The notes: generated from the sequence alone by a model not told the origin. Positions 29,177-39,158 are shown, counted from the stretch's first letter. The stretch is DNA of 64,000 nt from Paenibacillus guangzhouensis (GCF_009363075.1 NZ_CP045293.1:124001-188000); one strand, 5' to 3'. Translations and numbers: made by a program.

Positions 29177-30763
29177 TCATGTTCGTTGTTGAAAGAACTT
29201 CCCGATAATCGGAATCCGGATGATATCATGCCGGTCCACCAGCTTGACTAGAATGATCATGATCAAATAGACGATCAGGCCAGCGGTACAAGCAATAAGC
29301 ATTCGAGCCCACTGATCCATGGAAAGGCTTGGCTGCCGGAAAATAAATTGTACGACCGCGCCCATAATGATCATAGATGAGGCCACTTTGATCAGGTCGA
29401 GCCATGACATCCGGAAGTGAAGAACACGGATGACACTCTGTAGATGCAAGATGGTTACGACAAGAATGTTAACCATGATCGCGATAAGGGCGCCATAGAT
29501 TCCAAGGTCAGGATTGGATGCCAGCTGCACAATCAGAATTAATTTAATGGCTGCGCCGATAAATGTATTAAGCAGGGCTTTGCCGGGTTCGTTCAAGGCC
29601 TGAAGCGCTGCCTGTAATGGCGCCTGCATATAAATGAACAACGCAACAGGCGCCATCCATTTCAGCATGGCAGCAACTTCGCTGTTATTGTAGAGCAAGA
29701 GGCAGAGCGGTTCGGCTAAGACGAACATGATGATCGCGAAGGGTGCACCAGACACAAGCGAGAGTCGAATCGATTGATGGAGACGTTTGTGAATCGTCTT
29801 CGTGTCATTCCTTGCAGCGGCCTCAGACAGGGAAGGAACGAGGGATACGGCAAGCGAATATGTCAGTGCGCCTGGCAGCATGACGATCGGGATAATCATT
29901 CCCTGCAATGCGCCGTATTGCGCCGTTGCGATACCTGTCGCGATGCCTGCAATGGCAAGACTCTGCATCGTTAAGATGGATTCGAAGAGATAAGACAAGG
30001 ATCCGACAAGTCGCCCCGCAGTGACAGGGATCGAAATCCCCATAATCCTTTTCAGGACACCTGTTGGCTTATTCTCATCCGGTACTGATGGGGGAGGATT
30101 CGATGTATCGTCCTTGCTAACAGTGATTGAATTTCTATTCGTCCAGTAGTGCCAGAACAGCGTGAGGAATCCACAGAACTCCCCTGCTACAACCCCAAGC
30201 ATGGCGCCTGCTGCTGCGTATTCGATCCCCATCGGGAGGAATAGGTAAGCGAGTACTAGCATAGCTGCGATCCGTACCAGCGTCTCGACAATCCCTGAGG
30301 CAGCGGTAGGGATCATGTTCTGTTTGCCTTGGAAATAACCACGGAAGACAGAGGAAATAGCAATCACCGGTATCATCGGCGCCATGCTAAGGAAGGTAAG
30401 ATAGACGCGTGAATCGGTGAGCACATGGGTCGTTATCCAAGGGGCAAAACCAATACATAATAAGGTGAACAACAAACTAAGCCCAATCGTAAGGGAGAGG
30501 GAGACCGTCAGAATCTTGCGAACCTTGGCATGATTGTCTTGCGAGTCCGCTTCCGCGACGAGTTTGGCAATCGCCAGCGGAATGCCACCCGTGATGATGG
30601 TTACAATGACAATGAGAAAAGGGTAGCTTAACTGATACAGACCGACGCCTTCTGCTCCAATGACACGAGGAAGCGTAATGCGAGGGATAAACCCAAGTAT
30701 TCGATTAATAATACCGGCTGCGAGTAAGATCATGGTTCCTTTAATAAACGATTGCTTGCGCAA
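29177..30763 (-). CDS. spoVB: Stage V sporulation protein B, MOP-type flippase
   Basis: Multi-spanning transporter of the polysaccharide-exporter/MurJ type (about 14 helices, 528 residues), needed for spore cortex synthesis in B. subtilis and thought to flip lipid-linked cortex precursor. The N terminus (FIKGTMILLAAGIINRILGF) and the FRGYFQGKQNMIPTA segment are typical. The start is TTG 30763, 7 bases after AGGAAGAGGG. Paralogues such as YtgP or YabM exist, so the symbol leans on the yrbG neighbour. Confidence 0.88.
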   Translation of the reverse strand: MRKQSFIKGTMILLAAGIINRILGFIPRITLPRVIGAEGVGLYQLSYPFLIVIVTIITGGIPLAIAKLVAEADSQDNHAKVRKILTVSLSLTIGLSLLFTLLCIGFAPWITTHVLTDSRVYLTFLSMAPMIPVIAISSVFRGYFQGKQNMIPTAASGIVETLVRIAAMLVLAYLFLPMGIEYAAAGAMLGVVAGEFCGFLTLFWHYWTNRNSITVSKDDTSNPPPSVPDENKPTGVLKRIMGISIPVTAGRLVGSLSYLFESILTMQSLAIAGIATGIATAQYGALQGMIIPIVMLPGALTYSLAVSLVPSLSEAAARNDTKTIHKRLHQSIRLSLVSGAPFAIIMFVLAEPLCLLLYNNSEVAAMLKWMAPVALFIYMQAPLQAALQALNEPGKALLNTFIGAAIKLILIVQLASNPDLGIYGALIAIMVNILVVTILHLQSVIRVLHFRMSWLDLIKVASSMIIMGAVVQFIFRQPSLSMDQWARMLIACTAGLIVYLIMIILVKLVDRHDIIRIPIIGKFFQQRT

Positions 30764-30845
30764 TAGGGATCCCTCTTCCTTCTACAATTTTGTGAGCTGG
30801 AGTCAAGCTCTAGGCTGTCCATTCATATCTATGCGCGAAAGATGC

Positions 30846-30875
30846 TTGACATGCAGAGGGGGATGGAACTATATT
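30846..30875 (+). promoter_or_regulatory. Promoter for comN
   Basis: TTGACA (30846-30851) and TATATT (30870-30875), 18 bases apart. It is followed in the leader by the inverted repeat GTGATGTT / AACATCAC (30908-30915 with 30932-30939). Confidence 0.6.
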
Positions 30876-30989
30876 TTTCACAGACTTCAATTGTGAGCAG
30901 GATAACCGTGATGTTGGATCGAATACTACATAACATCACAAGGGTTGATTGGACAAGCTTGTTCCCGAAAGGTTAGGAGGGACACATCA

Positions 30990-31247
30990 ATGAACAATGA
31001 ATGGCATTCAGACCAAGAATTAGATGAAGTGTTTGCACAGCTATGTCAGAGCAAAGCCGAAGAGTTTCATTTAATCGGATACGAACATGTCACGGCGGAA
31101 GAAATCTGGGATTGCGTGAGTAATAAATATGCCAAAAAAGGCATGCCACAGCTGCATCAAGTGGTGAATGATATTCTATCGTTAAAAGCGACTAGCTTTA
31201 TGAACTATATGACGATGGCTGCATTTAAGGGCTCTCCTTTTGGATAA
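30990..31247 (+). CDS. comN: Post-transcriptional regulator ComN-like
   Basis: Small acidic protein of 85 residues, with the family pattern EFHLIGYEHVTAEEIWDCVSNK and a helical C-terminal part. In B. subtilis ComN (YrzD) regulates late competence mRNA and binds DivIVA. Place upstream of secD agrees. The ATG at 30990 follows AGGAGGG at 30975-30981. Its last codons form part of its own terminator. Confidence 0.85.
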   Translation: MNNEWHSDQELDEVFAQLCQSKAEEFHLIGYEHVTAEEIWDCVSNKYAKKGMPQLHQVVNDILSLKATSFMNYMTMAAFKGSPFG

Positions 31248-31260
31248 AAGGAGGGCTTTT
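31231..31260 (+). terminator. Terminator overlapping the comN stop codon
   Basis: An 11-bp stem (GCTCTCCTTTT at 31231-31241 with AAAAGGAGGGC at 31246-31256) and a T tail; the left arm and loop encode the last comN residues and the stop codon. Confidence 0.8.
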
Positions 31261-31327
31261 CTGGCATTCTAAGGAAATGCGGAAGGCATCCATGTAGATT
31301 GGCAAATGTGCCATATTACGTCATAAA

Positions 31328-31356
31328 TTGACTCGTTTTTAGCACGTCGCTATAAT
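31328..31356 (+). promoter_or_regulatory. Strong sigma-A promoter for secDF
   Basis: TTGACT (31328-31333), 17-base spacer, TATAAT (31351-31356). Confidence 0.8.
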
Positions 31357-31393
31357 AGGAATATTGAGTATTGAAAGGGGAACAGGGGACGGT

Positions 31394-32659
31394 ATGAAAA
31401 GAGTTGTAGCTTTTTGGCTTATCGTGGTAGTGTCCGCTGGTGTTATGGCATGGACTACCCCGGGATTGTTGAAAGACATCCGGCTGGGATTAGACCTCAA
31501 GGGAGGATTTGAAATTCTCTATCAGGCCCAGCCACTAGATGCGAACGGGAAAGTAACGAAAGAAACGCTTCTCCAGACAGCGAAAAGTCTAGAGAAACGT
31601 GCGAACGCACTCGGAACGAGTGAACCGGAGATCTATCCAGAAGGAACAGATCGTATCCGTGTCAAAATTGCAGGGATCAAGAACGAAGAAGAAGTTCGTG
31701 AAATTATGAAGAAGCCTGCAGACCTTACCTTCCGCAGTGCGGAGGGTGCGAAAGCGGACGCGAAGACGGATTTGGAGAAATATCCGAAAATCGAGCTTCG
31801 TGGGGATGATTTCGTAGAGAATGGGGCGGAACTGACATACAGCCAGCTTCGCGAACCACAAATCGCGATCAAGATTAAAGATAAGAAGAAATTCCAAGAG
31901 ATTTCGCAGCGTTTGTTAGGTAAGAATCTAGCGATTTTCCTCGATGAGCGTCTGTTGTCTGATCCGGTCGTTAATGGCGTCTTCACAGACGGTACAGCAG
32001 TAATTTCTGGTAACTATACGATTGAAGAAGCAAAAGAAATGCGTGACACCATCAACCTCGGTGCACTTCCACTCAAATTGGTGGAGAAATATTCGAACAG
32101 CGTAGAAGCGACGCTCGGACAGAAATCGCTTAATGCGACCATGATCGCAAGTCTTATCGGTTGCGGCATTATTCTGTTATTCATGCTCGTATTCTATCGC
32201 CTTCCTGGCGCGATCGCTTGCTTTACACTCATTTCGTTTACTTGGTTGCTATTGCTCGTGTTCAAGCTCGCGGATATTACGTTAACGCTGCCGGGAATTG
32301 CAGCCTTCGTGCTCGGGATCGGGATGGCCGTGGATGCCAACATCATTACCTATGAGCGGGTGAAGGAAGAATTGCGGAGCGGGAAGAGTATCTTGTCCTC
32401 GTTCAAAGCAGGTTCCAAGACATCGTTACGTACGATCATTGACTCTCACGTAACGACATTGATCGCAGCTGCGGTATTGTTCGCACTCGGTACAGGTACA
32501 GTTAAAGGGTTCGCGTTAATTCTGATCTTGACGATTATTACAAGTTTGCTCACGAACGTTGTCTTCTCACGTTTCTTGATGGATCTCTTGCTGAAAGATC
32601 GTGTTGGACACAAACTTGGATATTTCGGTGTGAAGGAGAGTGAAGTACGTGAGCTCTAA
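31394..32659 (+). CDS. secD: Protein translocase subunit SecD
   Basis: RND-like accessory subunit that uses proton flow to help export after SecA. One N-terminal helix (about 5-22) is followed by the extracytoplasmic P1 domain (DIRLGLDLKGGFEILYQA is the conserved start) and five helices with GIGMAVDANIITYERVKEEL (motif D4/D6 region). I use ATG 31394 after AGGGGAC, giving 421 residues, not the start at 31364. It overlaps secF by 11 bases. B. subtilis has a fused SecDF, here the two are separate. Confidence 0.97.
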   Translation: MKRVVAFWLIVVVSAGVMAWTTPGLLKDIRLGLDLKGGFEILYQAQPLDANGKVTKETLLQTAKSLEKRANALGTSEPEIYPEGTDRIRVKIAGIKNEEEVREIMKKPADLTFRSAEGAKADAKTDLEKYPKIELRGDDFVENGAELTYSQLREPQIAIKIKDKKKFQEISQRLLGKNLAIFLDERLLSDPVVNGVFTDGTAVISGNYTIEEAKEMRDTINLGALPLKLVEKYSNSVEATLGQKSLNATMIASLIGCGIILLFMLVFYRLPGAIACFTLISFTWLLLLVFKLADITLTLPGIAAFVLGIGMAVDANIITYERVKEELRSGKSILSSFKAGSKTSLRTIIDSHVTTLIAAAVLFALGTGTVKGFALILILTIITSLLTNVVFSRFLMDLLLKDRVGHKLGYFGVKESEVREL

Positions 32660-33593
32660 GAATAAGAATGCGAATAGGCATTATCTAGATACTGACAAAT
32701 ACAAAGTAGATTTCGTGAAATTGAGTAAGTACTTCTTCACGTTCTCCATTATTATTACATTGATCGGCGTAGTTGTGCTCTCGATCTTCGGATTGAATTA
32801 CGGGGTAGACTTCCGTGAAGGTTCTAGCATCGATGTGACGGTTAACAAGGAATTAACCAAAGCAGAGGTTGATGCGTTCGTTGTGGGACAAGGCTTCACT
32901 AAAGATCATACGATCCAAGTAGGTGCCGATCGCGTCACGGTTCGTCTTGGTGACGTGTTGACCCATGATCAAGAAATTAAGTTCAAGAAGGAATTCCAAG
33001 AAAAATTTGATCCAAAAGCTTCCTTCGAAATTAATACCGTTGACGTAGAGATCGCTCGCGAGCTGCAGACAAATGCCCTTCTATCCGTTGCCATTGCGAG
33101 TATCGGGATTATTATCTATGTTAGTATTCGCTTCGAATGGCGATTCGCGATTGCGGCCATTATCGCTTTGCTTCATACGTCATTCATCGTAATCAGCGTA
33201 TTCTCGATCTTCCGTCTGGAAGTTAACTTAACGTTCATTCTAGCCATTCTGACAATCATCGGTTATTCGATCAACGATACCGTCGTTATCTTCGACCGGA
33301 TTCGTGAGAACTTGCGCTTTGCGAAGATCAAGAACACGGATGATTTGATTACCCTTGTCAATCACAGTATTTCGCAGACGATGACGCGTTCTATCAATAC
33401 CGTATTTACGGTATTCATCGCTGCATTCTCTCTACTGCTCTTCGGTAGCGAATCGATCCGTATGTTCTCGCTTGCGATGACGATCGGTCTAGTATGCGGT
33501 GCATACACGTCCATCTTTATTGCCAGCCCATTATGGTTAGTGCTGAAGAATAAGGCTAAGAAGCAGAATACCGCTTCGAAGGCGACAACTTAA
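32649..33593 (+). CDS. secF: Protein translocase subunit SecF
   Basis: Partner of SecD, 314 residues, six helices. The motifs LNYGVDFREGSSIDV (after the first helix) and GYSINDTVVIFDRIRENLR are present, as is the C-terminal SIRMFSLAMTIGLVCGAYTSIFIASPLWL pattern in shortened description. GTG 32649 is preferred because AAGGAGAG (32633-32640) is 8 bases upstream; the earlier GTG at 32640 overlaps that site. It is translationally coupled to secD. Confidence 0.97.
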   Translation: MSSKNKNANRHYLDTDKYKVDFVKLSKYFFTFSIIITLIGVVVLSIFGLNYGVDFREGSSIDVTVNKELTKAEVDAFVVGQGFTKDHTIQVGADRVTVRLGDVLTHDQEIKFKKEFQEKFDPKASFEINTVDVEIARELQTNALLSVAIASIGIIIYVSIRFEWRFAIAAIIALLHTSFIVISVFSIFRLEVNLTFILAILTIIGYSINDTVVIFDRIRENLRFAKIKNTDDLITLVNHSISQTMTRSINTVFTVFIAAFSLLLFGSESIRMFSLAMTIGLVCGAYTSIFIASPLWLVLKNKAKKQNTASKATT

Positions 33594-33621
33594 TTGACGG
33601 CGTGAACGAAAAGATTTACGG

Positions 33622-33649
33622 AAAGCCGCGTCCTCGCGACGCGGCTTTT
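33622..33649 (+). terminator. Rho-independent terminator after secF
   Basis: A perfect 11-bp stem AAAGCCGCGTC / GACGCGGCTTT (33622-33632 with 33638-33648), 5-base loop and T run. Confidence 0.9.
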
Positions 33650-33687
33650 GTGCGTGAGTGCATCCGTTTCAACTTGGAGGGGGACAT

Positions 33688-34641
33688 ATGAGAAATGAGC
33701 GTTCCGCTAAGGCGGAAGCGGGAGCATGGGTAGGAATCATTGGCAATTTATTGTTAGCCGTCATGAAAGGAATCGTCGGATGGTATTCAGGCAGTAAGGC
33801 CTTACTCGCCGATGCATTTCATTCGGCTTCCGATATTGCAGGATCGCTTGCGGTCCTCGTAGGCATTCGAGCTGCACGCATTCCACCGGATAAAGATCAT
33901 CCTTATGGTCATGGCAAAGCGGAATCCATTGCAGCCATTGTTGTATCGATTCTGCTCGTATTCGTTGGGTTCGAGATTGCACGCAGTTCGATTCTTGCCA
34001 TCTTCTCAGGCGTACATGAAGCACCCAAAGGGTATGCGGTTCTCGCGATTATCATCTCGATTATCGTGAAAGAAGCCATGTTCCAATATAAATATCGACT
34101 TGGTCGCAAATTAGGAAGCCAGGCGCTAATCGCCAATGCTTGGGAGCATCGATCGGATGTCTATTCATCGTTAGCAGCACTCGTTGGTGTTGGCGGAGCA
34201 CTGGTAGGGGAATGGCAGCATGTGCCTTGGCTATACTATCTGGATCCGCTGGCAGGTCTAGCTGTCGCGGTCTTAGTGCTGCGAATGGGTTATCGTCTTG
34301 TCGTTGAAGCCATTCATAACACAATGGATCATGTATTGCACGACGAAGATTCGAAGGAATTGATTGATGCGGTCTTGTCTGTCAATGGGGTCATTGAGGT
34401 AGATGAGCTTCGTGCGAGAGAACATGGACATTATGTGATCGTCGATGTGAAGCTAAGTGTAAATCCACGGATTTCCGTGTTGGAGGGCCACCGGATTGGC
34501 AAGCGAGTGAAGCAGCATCTCATGAATCAATTCACCCATGTATCGGATGTGTTCATTCATGTGAACCCGTTCGATCCAGGATTTCCATATAAGAGTAACC
34601 ATCACATGCTTGATGATGATCATCCGACGTTGCTTCAATAA
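33688..34641 (+). CDS. Cation diffusion facilitator (CDF) metal exporter
   Basis: Divalent metal/proton antiporter of 317 residues. The transmembrane metal site is DAFHSASDIAGS in helix 2 and WEHRSDVYSS in helix 5; the signature HPYGHGKAESIAA lies after helix 2. Six helices precede the cytoplasmic ZT-dimer domain (from about 215), where His and Asp residues bind more metal; HHMLDDDHP at the C terminus may add a site. This HxxxD/HxxxD pattern is seen in FieF- and MntE-like members, so Zn, Fe or Mn is possible. The ATG at 33688 follows GGAGGGGG. Confidence 0.93.
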   Translation: MRNERSAKAEAGAWVGIIGNLLLAVMKGIVGWYSGSKALLADAFHSASDIAGSLAVLVGIRAARIPPDKDHPYGHGKAESIAAIVVSILLVFVGFEIARSSILAIFSGVHEAPKGYAVLAIIISIIVKEAMFQYKYRLGRKLGSQALIANAWEHRSDVYSSLAALVGVGGALVGEWQHVPWLYYLDPLAGLAVAVLVLRMGYRLVVEAIHNTMDHVLHDEDSKELIDAVLSVNGVIEVDELRAREHGHYVIVDVKLSVNPRISVLEGHRIGKRVKQHLMNQFTHVSDVFIHVNPFDPGFPYKSNHHMLDDDHPTLLQ

Positions 34642-34678
34642 ATGAGCGTGATGGCTGGATAACGAAGGAGGGGGAACA

Positions 34679-37114
34679 ATGCTTCATTCCAAAATGAAGT
34701 GGTTGCTCAAAGAAAATCCACAGCCGGAACAGGTGCAACGATTGGCGGAAGAGACAGGTGTGTCTTCGTTCATCGCGCAGCTGCTCATTGTTCGAGGAAT
34801 CGATACCGTCGAACAAGTGGAAATGTTCCTGCGTGGATCATTGACAGATTTGCACGACCCGTTCTTATTAAAAGGAATGACTGCTGCTGTCGAACGAATC
34901 GAGCGAGCGCTCGAGCAAGGAGAGAAGATTCGCATTTATGGGGACTATGATGCAGATGGGGTATCGAGTACATCCTTAATGATTGAATTGTTCCGTGCGC
35001 TTGGTGCAAATTTCGATACGTATATCCCGCATCGAATGACGGAAGGATACGGTATGAATATCCCTGCCATGGATCATGCAGCGGAGCATGGTGTCCAGTT
35101 GATTGTGACGGTGGATACGGGGATTAGTGCCGTCGATCAAATTGCGTATGCGAATCAATTGGGAATTGATGTGGTTGTTACAGATCATCATGAGCCGCCG
35201 GAAATATTGCCGAATGCGGTCGCGCTTGTCAATCCCAAAATACATGATTGCCCCTATCCGTTCAAAGGATTAGCGGGCGTTGGCGTTGCCTTCAAGTTGG
35301 CACATGCACTACTCGGTAGAGTTCCAGAAGAATTATTGGAATTCGTTACGCTGGGGACGATCGCAGATTTAATGCCATTAAACGGGGAGAATCGGATTCT
35401 TGTACGCTACGGCCTTGAACGTATGCGTCGTTCGACCAATTTAGGCGTGCGCGCATTATTCGAGACAGCTGACATGAAGCTGCCTCAGATCGGTTCAACG
35501 CAAGTCGCGTTTGCGATGGCACCTCGGATCAATGCGAGTGGTCGATTGGAGCATGCCATGCAGGCAGTAGAGCTCCTGACGACCCGAGATCCTGGACAAG
35601 CCAAGCAGTTAGCGGTGCATCTCGATGCATTGAACCGAGCAAGGCAGGATTTAGTGGAGGAAATTACTGTCGAAGCGGTCCAGCAGCTGGAACTGAAGAT
35701 GGCGAGCTCCCAGGATGGCGCATTGCCTAAAGTCATCGTCCTTGCAGGAGAAGGCTGGAACGTTGGCGTTATCGGGATTGTTGCTTCCAAAATTCTCGAA
35801 CGTTATTACCGTCCGACGTTGATTCTGGGGATAGATGCTGAGACGGGGATGTGCAAAGGATCCGCTCGTTCAATCGAAGGATTTAATTTGTATGAAGCGT
35901 TAACAGAATGTTCTGAATTATTAGATCATTATGGTGGACACGAAGCCGCTGCAGGCCTTACAATGGAGCGGGATCATCTTGCTGCATTCGAAGCGCGGAT
36001 GATCTCGCTTGCTGAACGCTGTATCACGGCGGAACATGAAATGGCTTCTATTGAGATAGATCTTGAATGCAAATTGTCTGAAGCGACCGTTGCATTCATT
36101 GAATCACTGGAGGAGCTCGCTCCGTTCGGTATGGCGAATCCAGCGCCTCGCGTGAAGATGCGTGGGCTTCGGCTGAAGGAGTCAAGACAAATCGGCCAGG
36201 AGAAGCAGCATCTCAAATTGACGCTTGCGGAGGGTCGGTTGGAGCTTGATGCGATTTCCTTCCGGAATGGTCCGCTCGCGGGTCTCATGAATGATGAAGC
36301 TGTACTTGATCTCGTGGGAGAACTTCAGATCAATGAATGGAACGGCCGCAGGAAAGCGCAGCTGCTTGTACAAGATTTAGCGGTTCCGCATGTGCAATGT
36401 TATGATGGTCGCGGGACACGTAATCCGCAGCAATATATTGAGAAGACGCATGTGGCGTGGGAACAAGCGGGTCGATTCTCAATCTACGGACCGAAGCAAC
36501 ATGGTATTGTTGCAAGCGACGCTTACTGGAGACAATGGGATGAGCCTCCGTTTGATACGGATACATTTACGTGTCTGGTATATGATCAAGAGGTTGGATT
36601 AAGACCAATTTCGAGCATATCGAAGCAGCAGCATTTCGAGGTGGCGGATCTACAATCGTTGTACCTCATCGAATTGCCTGAGGAAGTGACTGTCGTCGAC
36701 GCGATCCTTCAGTATGCTGCCAGGCTGGAACGCATTTATGTCCTCTACGATAACCTGCCAGCGGAAGATTGCTTGCGTGTTCCTTCAAGAGAGGAATTTA
36801 AACGTGTCTATGTGGATATGATGAGAGAACGGTCATGGTCTGCTAGTGAATCGGGAAATGCCTTTATTCGAGGGATGAAGCAGCGAACAGGACTCTCGGA
36901 TCGAACGCTGCAGCATGTGATGGAGGTATTCACGGAGCTTGGTTTCATTCAAGAAGTGTCGGGACGCGTCGTCATTGTCGAGCAGCCGCAAAAAGCTGAC
37001 TTGACCACGGCACAAGCTTATCGCGATCTTGAACGTAAGTCTGCTGTAGAAGAGCAATTATTAGCCGTATCGGCCTCGCAGCTCGCTAGACGATTCGGGC
37101 GCCAATACTTGTAA
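34679..37114 (+). CDS. recJ: Single-stranded-DNA-specific exonuclease RecJ
   Basis: 5' to 3' exonuclease acting in recombination and repair. The DHH-family motifs are GDYDADGVSSTSLM near residue 85, TVDTGISA, and VTDHHEPPEILP near 165. The DHHA1 domain with YGGHEAAAGLTM (near 420) and an OB fold follow. A further C-terminal region of about 240 residues is the extension usual for Bacillota RecJ (811 residues here). The ATG follows a long AGGAGGGGG site. apt and rel lie downstream, as in B. subtilis. Confidence 0.96.
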   Translation: MLHSKMKWLLKENPQPEQVQRLAEETGVSSFIAQLLIVRGIDTVEQVEMFLRGSLTDLHDPFLLKGMTAAVERIERALEQGEKIRIYGDYDADGVSSTSLMIELFRALGANFDTYIPHRMTEGYGMNIPAMDHAAEHGVQLIVTVDTGISAVDQIAYANQLGIDVVVTDHHEPPEILPNAVALVNPKIHDCPYPFKGLAGVGVAFKLAHALLGRVPEELLEFVTLGTIADLMPLNGENRILVRYGLERMRRSTNLGVRALFETADMKLPQIGSTQVAFAMAPRINASGRLEHAMQAVELLTTRDPGQAKQLAVHLDALNRARQDLVEEITVEAVQQLELKMASSQDGALPKVIVLAGEGWNVGVIGIVASKILERYYRPTLILGIDAETGMCKGSARSIEGFNLYEALTECSELLDHYGGHEAAAGLTMERDHLAAFEARMISLAERCITAEHEMASIEIDLECKLSEATVAFIESLEELAPFGMANPAPRVKMRGLRLKESRQIGQEKQHLKLTLAEGRLELDAISFRNGPLAGLMNDEAVLDLVGELQINEWNGRRKAQLLVQDLAVPHVQCYDGRGTRNPQQYIEKTHVAWEQAGRFSIYGPKQHGIVASDAYWRQWDEPPFDTDTFTCLVYDQEVGLRPISSISKQQHFEVADLQSLYLIELPEEVTVVDAILQYAARLERIYVLYDNLPAEDCLRVPSREEFKRVYVDMMRERSWSASESGNAFIRGMKQRTGLSDRTLQHVMEVFTELGFIQEVSGRVVIVEQPQKADLTTAQAYRDLERKSAVEEQLLAVSASQLARRFGRQYL

Positions 37115-37141
37115 GTAGTGAACTAGAGGAGAGATAGATAA

Positions 37142-37654
37142 ATGGATTTCAAACAACAGATTCGTGTTATTGAGGATTTTCCGCAACCAGGGATTAGCTT
37201 TAAGGATATTACGACCCTTCTTAAGAACGGTGAAGCATACCGCGAAGCGATCAATGCCATGAAAGAATTGATCAAGGATAAAGAAATCGATCTTATCGCA
37301 GGACCAGAAGCACGCGGATTTGTCGTAGGTGCTCCGCTTGCTTATGCGTTTGGAGTAGGGTTCGTGCCGATTCGTAAGAGCGGCAAATTACCGGGAGAGA
37401 CAATTGAAGTCGGTTATGACCTTGAGTATGGTTCAGATAAATTAGCGATGCACAAAGATGCCATTAAGCCGGGTCAGAAGGTTCTTATCGCGGATGACCT
37501 GCTTGCAACAGGCGGTACAATCTGCACGTCCGTGAATCTCGTTCAACAACTGGGTGGCGAAGTTGTAGGAGCTGCATTCTTGATTGAGCTGGCGGAATTG
37601 AACGGTCGGGATAGACTTGAGAACATTGACGTCATTTCATTGCTGACTTACTAA
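37142..37654 (+). CDS. apt: Adenine phosphoribosyltransferase
   Basis: Salvages adenine to AMP with PRPP. The PRPP loop [13 protein letters not shown] lies near residue 120, and the flexible-hood and purine-binding parts [16 protein letters not shown] and [10 protein letters not shown] are present. 170 residues, normal. It follows recJ by 27 bases. Confidence 0.97.
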   Translation: MDFKQQIRVIEDFPQPGISFKDITTLLKNGEAYREAINAMKELIKDKEIDLIAGPEARGFVVGAPLAYAFGVGFVPIRKSGKLPGETIEVGYDLEYGSDKLAMHKDAIKPGQKVLIADDLLATGGTICTSVNLVQQLGGEVVGAAFLIELAELNGRDRLENIDVISLLTY

Positions 37655-37676
37655 TCATCGAAACACATCGTATAAG

Positions 37677-37717
37677 AAAGAGCTGGTGTAACGTACGCGT
37701 TACGACCAGCTCTTTTT
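37677..37717 (+). terminator. Terminator between apt and the convergent uracil permease gene
   Basis: AAAGAGCTGGT (37677-37687) pairs with ACCAGCTCTTT (37705-37715), with an inner stem GTAACG / CGTTAC and a T tail. The near symmetry allows use on both strands. Confidence 0.88.
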
Positions 37718-37736
37718 ATGTTAGGTGGCTATGGAT

Positions 37737-39011
37737 TTATTTTTCGTTCGACCAGCCGATTTTCTCGATGATCGTGAAGAACAAGCTGAGGAAGATCGCC
37801 ACGATCGTCGCAAGCGCCATCCCTTTGAGTTCAACATGACCGATCGTCAATTTCGCGCCGCTGATTCCGATGACGATAACAAGTGTCGTAAGCAATAAGT
37901 TCGTCGGTTTGCCGAAGTCGACTTTGGATTCGACCAAGATACGCAGACCCGATGCTGCGATGACACCGAAGAGCATAAGTGAAACGCCGCCCATAACCGG
38001 TACAGGAATACTCGAGATCAGCGCAGAGAATTTACCGAAGAAGGACATGAGAATCGCGAAAATCGCTGCACCTGCAATGACGAAGGTGGAATATACTTTG
38101 GTTAACGCCATAACGCCGATATTTTCGCCGTATGTTGTATTTGGTGTAGATCCTACGAACCCGGAGATAATGGTGGAAATCCCGTTACCAAGCAGGGAGC
38201 GGTGAAGCCCTGGGTCTTTCGATAGGTCCTTGCCGACAATGTTGCTGGTTACCATCAAGTGTCCGACGTGCTCCACGATAACGACGAGGGCCGCAGGGAT
38301 GATTGTGATGATCGCTGTCCAGTTGAATGTCGGTGTTGTAATGTGCGGGAAGGAGAAGATACTTGCCTCCGTAACGGTATCCCAGTTCACAATGCCTACC
38401 ATCGCTGCAACTGCATATCCTACGATAATCCCGATCAGAATCGGAATGATTTTGAAGAAACCGCGGAACATCACATTCCCAATAATCGTTACGCCAAGCG
38501 TGACAAGGGATACCGTAATAACCTTGGAATCGGGTGTCCATTCTGCACCAGAACCGATAAGGCCAGACATACTCGCTGCAACTGGAACAAGTTCAAGACC
38601 GATAACCGCTACGATCGCCCCCATCGCTGCTGGAGGGAAGAGCACATGAATCCAATTTGTCCCTGCAACCTTGATGAGTAGAGCGACGAGACAGAAGATA
38701 ACCCCCGTGATAATGAATCCGCCTAGCGCATCGGCATAGCCGTTGCCGCCTTTCATCGCGAGCACAACACCGATCGGAGAAATAAATGCAAAGCTGGAGC
38801 CGAGGTACGCGGGGATTTGCATTTTACATAAGAATAAATAGAGCAGTGTCCCGATCCCGTTCATCAGCAGAACAATACCTGGATCAATACCGAACAAGTT
38901 CGGAACGAGAACGGTCGACCCGAACATGGCGAACAAATGCTGAATACTCAGGATTGCGCCTTTGCCGAGCGGAGGTCTTTCATGGACTTGAATTTCTCTT
39001 TGTGACAACAA
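37737..39011 (-). CDS. uraA: NCS2-family uracil (uracil-xanthine) permease
   Basis: Nucleobase/proton symporter with about 12-14 helices. The N-terminal LSIQHLFAMFGSTVLVPNLFG and the GSTPNTTYGENIGVMALT segment near residue 290 are strong NCS2 signatures; the latter region carries the substrate-contacting residues. Start choice is open: AGAGGAG (39017-39023, minus strand) stands 5 bases before TTG 39011 and 8 bases before TTG 39008, while GTG 39017 overlaps it. The leader contains a MITE-like repeat. No PyrR attenuator was recognised. Confidence 0.93.
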   Translation of the reverse strand: MLSQREIQVHERPPLGKGAILSIQHLFAMFGSTVLVPNLFGIDPGIVLLMNGIGTLLYLFLCKMQIPAYLGSSFAFISPIGVVLAMKGGNGYADALGGFIITGVIFCLVALLIKVAGTNWIHVLFPPAAMGAIVAVIGLELVPVAASMSGLIGSGAEWTPDSKVITVSLVTLGVTIIGNVMFRGFFKIIPILIGIIVGYAVAAMVGIVNWDTVTEASIFSFPHITTPTFNWTAIITIIPAALVVIVEHVGHLMVTSNIVGKDLSKDPGLHRSLLGNGISTIISGFVGSTPNTTYGENIGVMALTKVYSTFVIAGAAIFAILMSFFGKFSALISSIPVPVMGGVSLMLFGVIAASGLRILVESKVDFGKPTNLLLTTLVIVIGISGAKLTIGHVELKGMALATIVAIFLSLFFTIIEKIGWSNEK

Positions 39012-39032
39012 AATCACTCCTCTATAAATGTG

Positions 39033-39132
39033 TGTTCAAAAAGTCAGCTTTTCACACCGAGAAGATGGTAATCTTCGATGTTGATTTCGCTCTATGTAAC
39101 ACTTCGTGATCAAAAGATGATCTAGTTGAACG
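39033..39132. repeat. MITE-like repeat, short copy, in the uraA leader
   Basis: About 100 bp starting with TGTTCAAAAAGTCAGCTTTT and ending with a degenerate copy of the opposite terminus (TGATCTAGTTGAACG). The interior shares TTCGATGTTGATTTCGCT and AACACTTCGTGATCAAAAG with the longer copy at 16149-16318. CTATAAAT occurs on both sides (39022-39029 and 39137-39144), which might be a target-site duplication or part of the element. Confidence 0.78.
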
Positions 39133-39158
39133 ACCCCTATAAATATAAAACCTGTACT

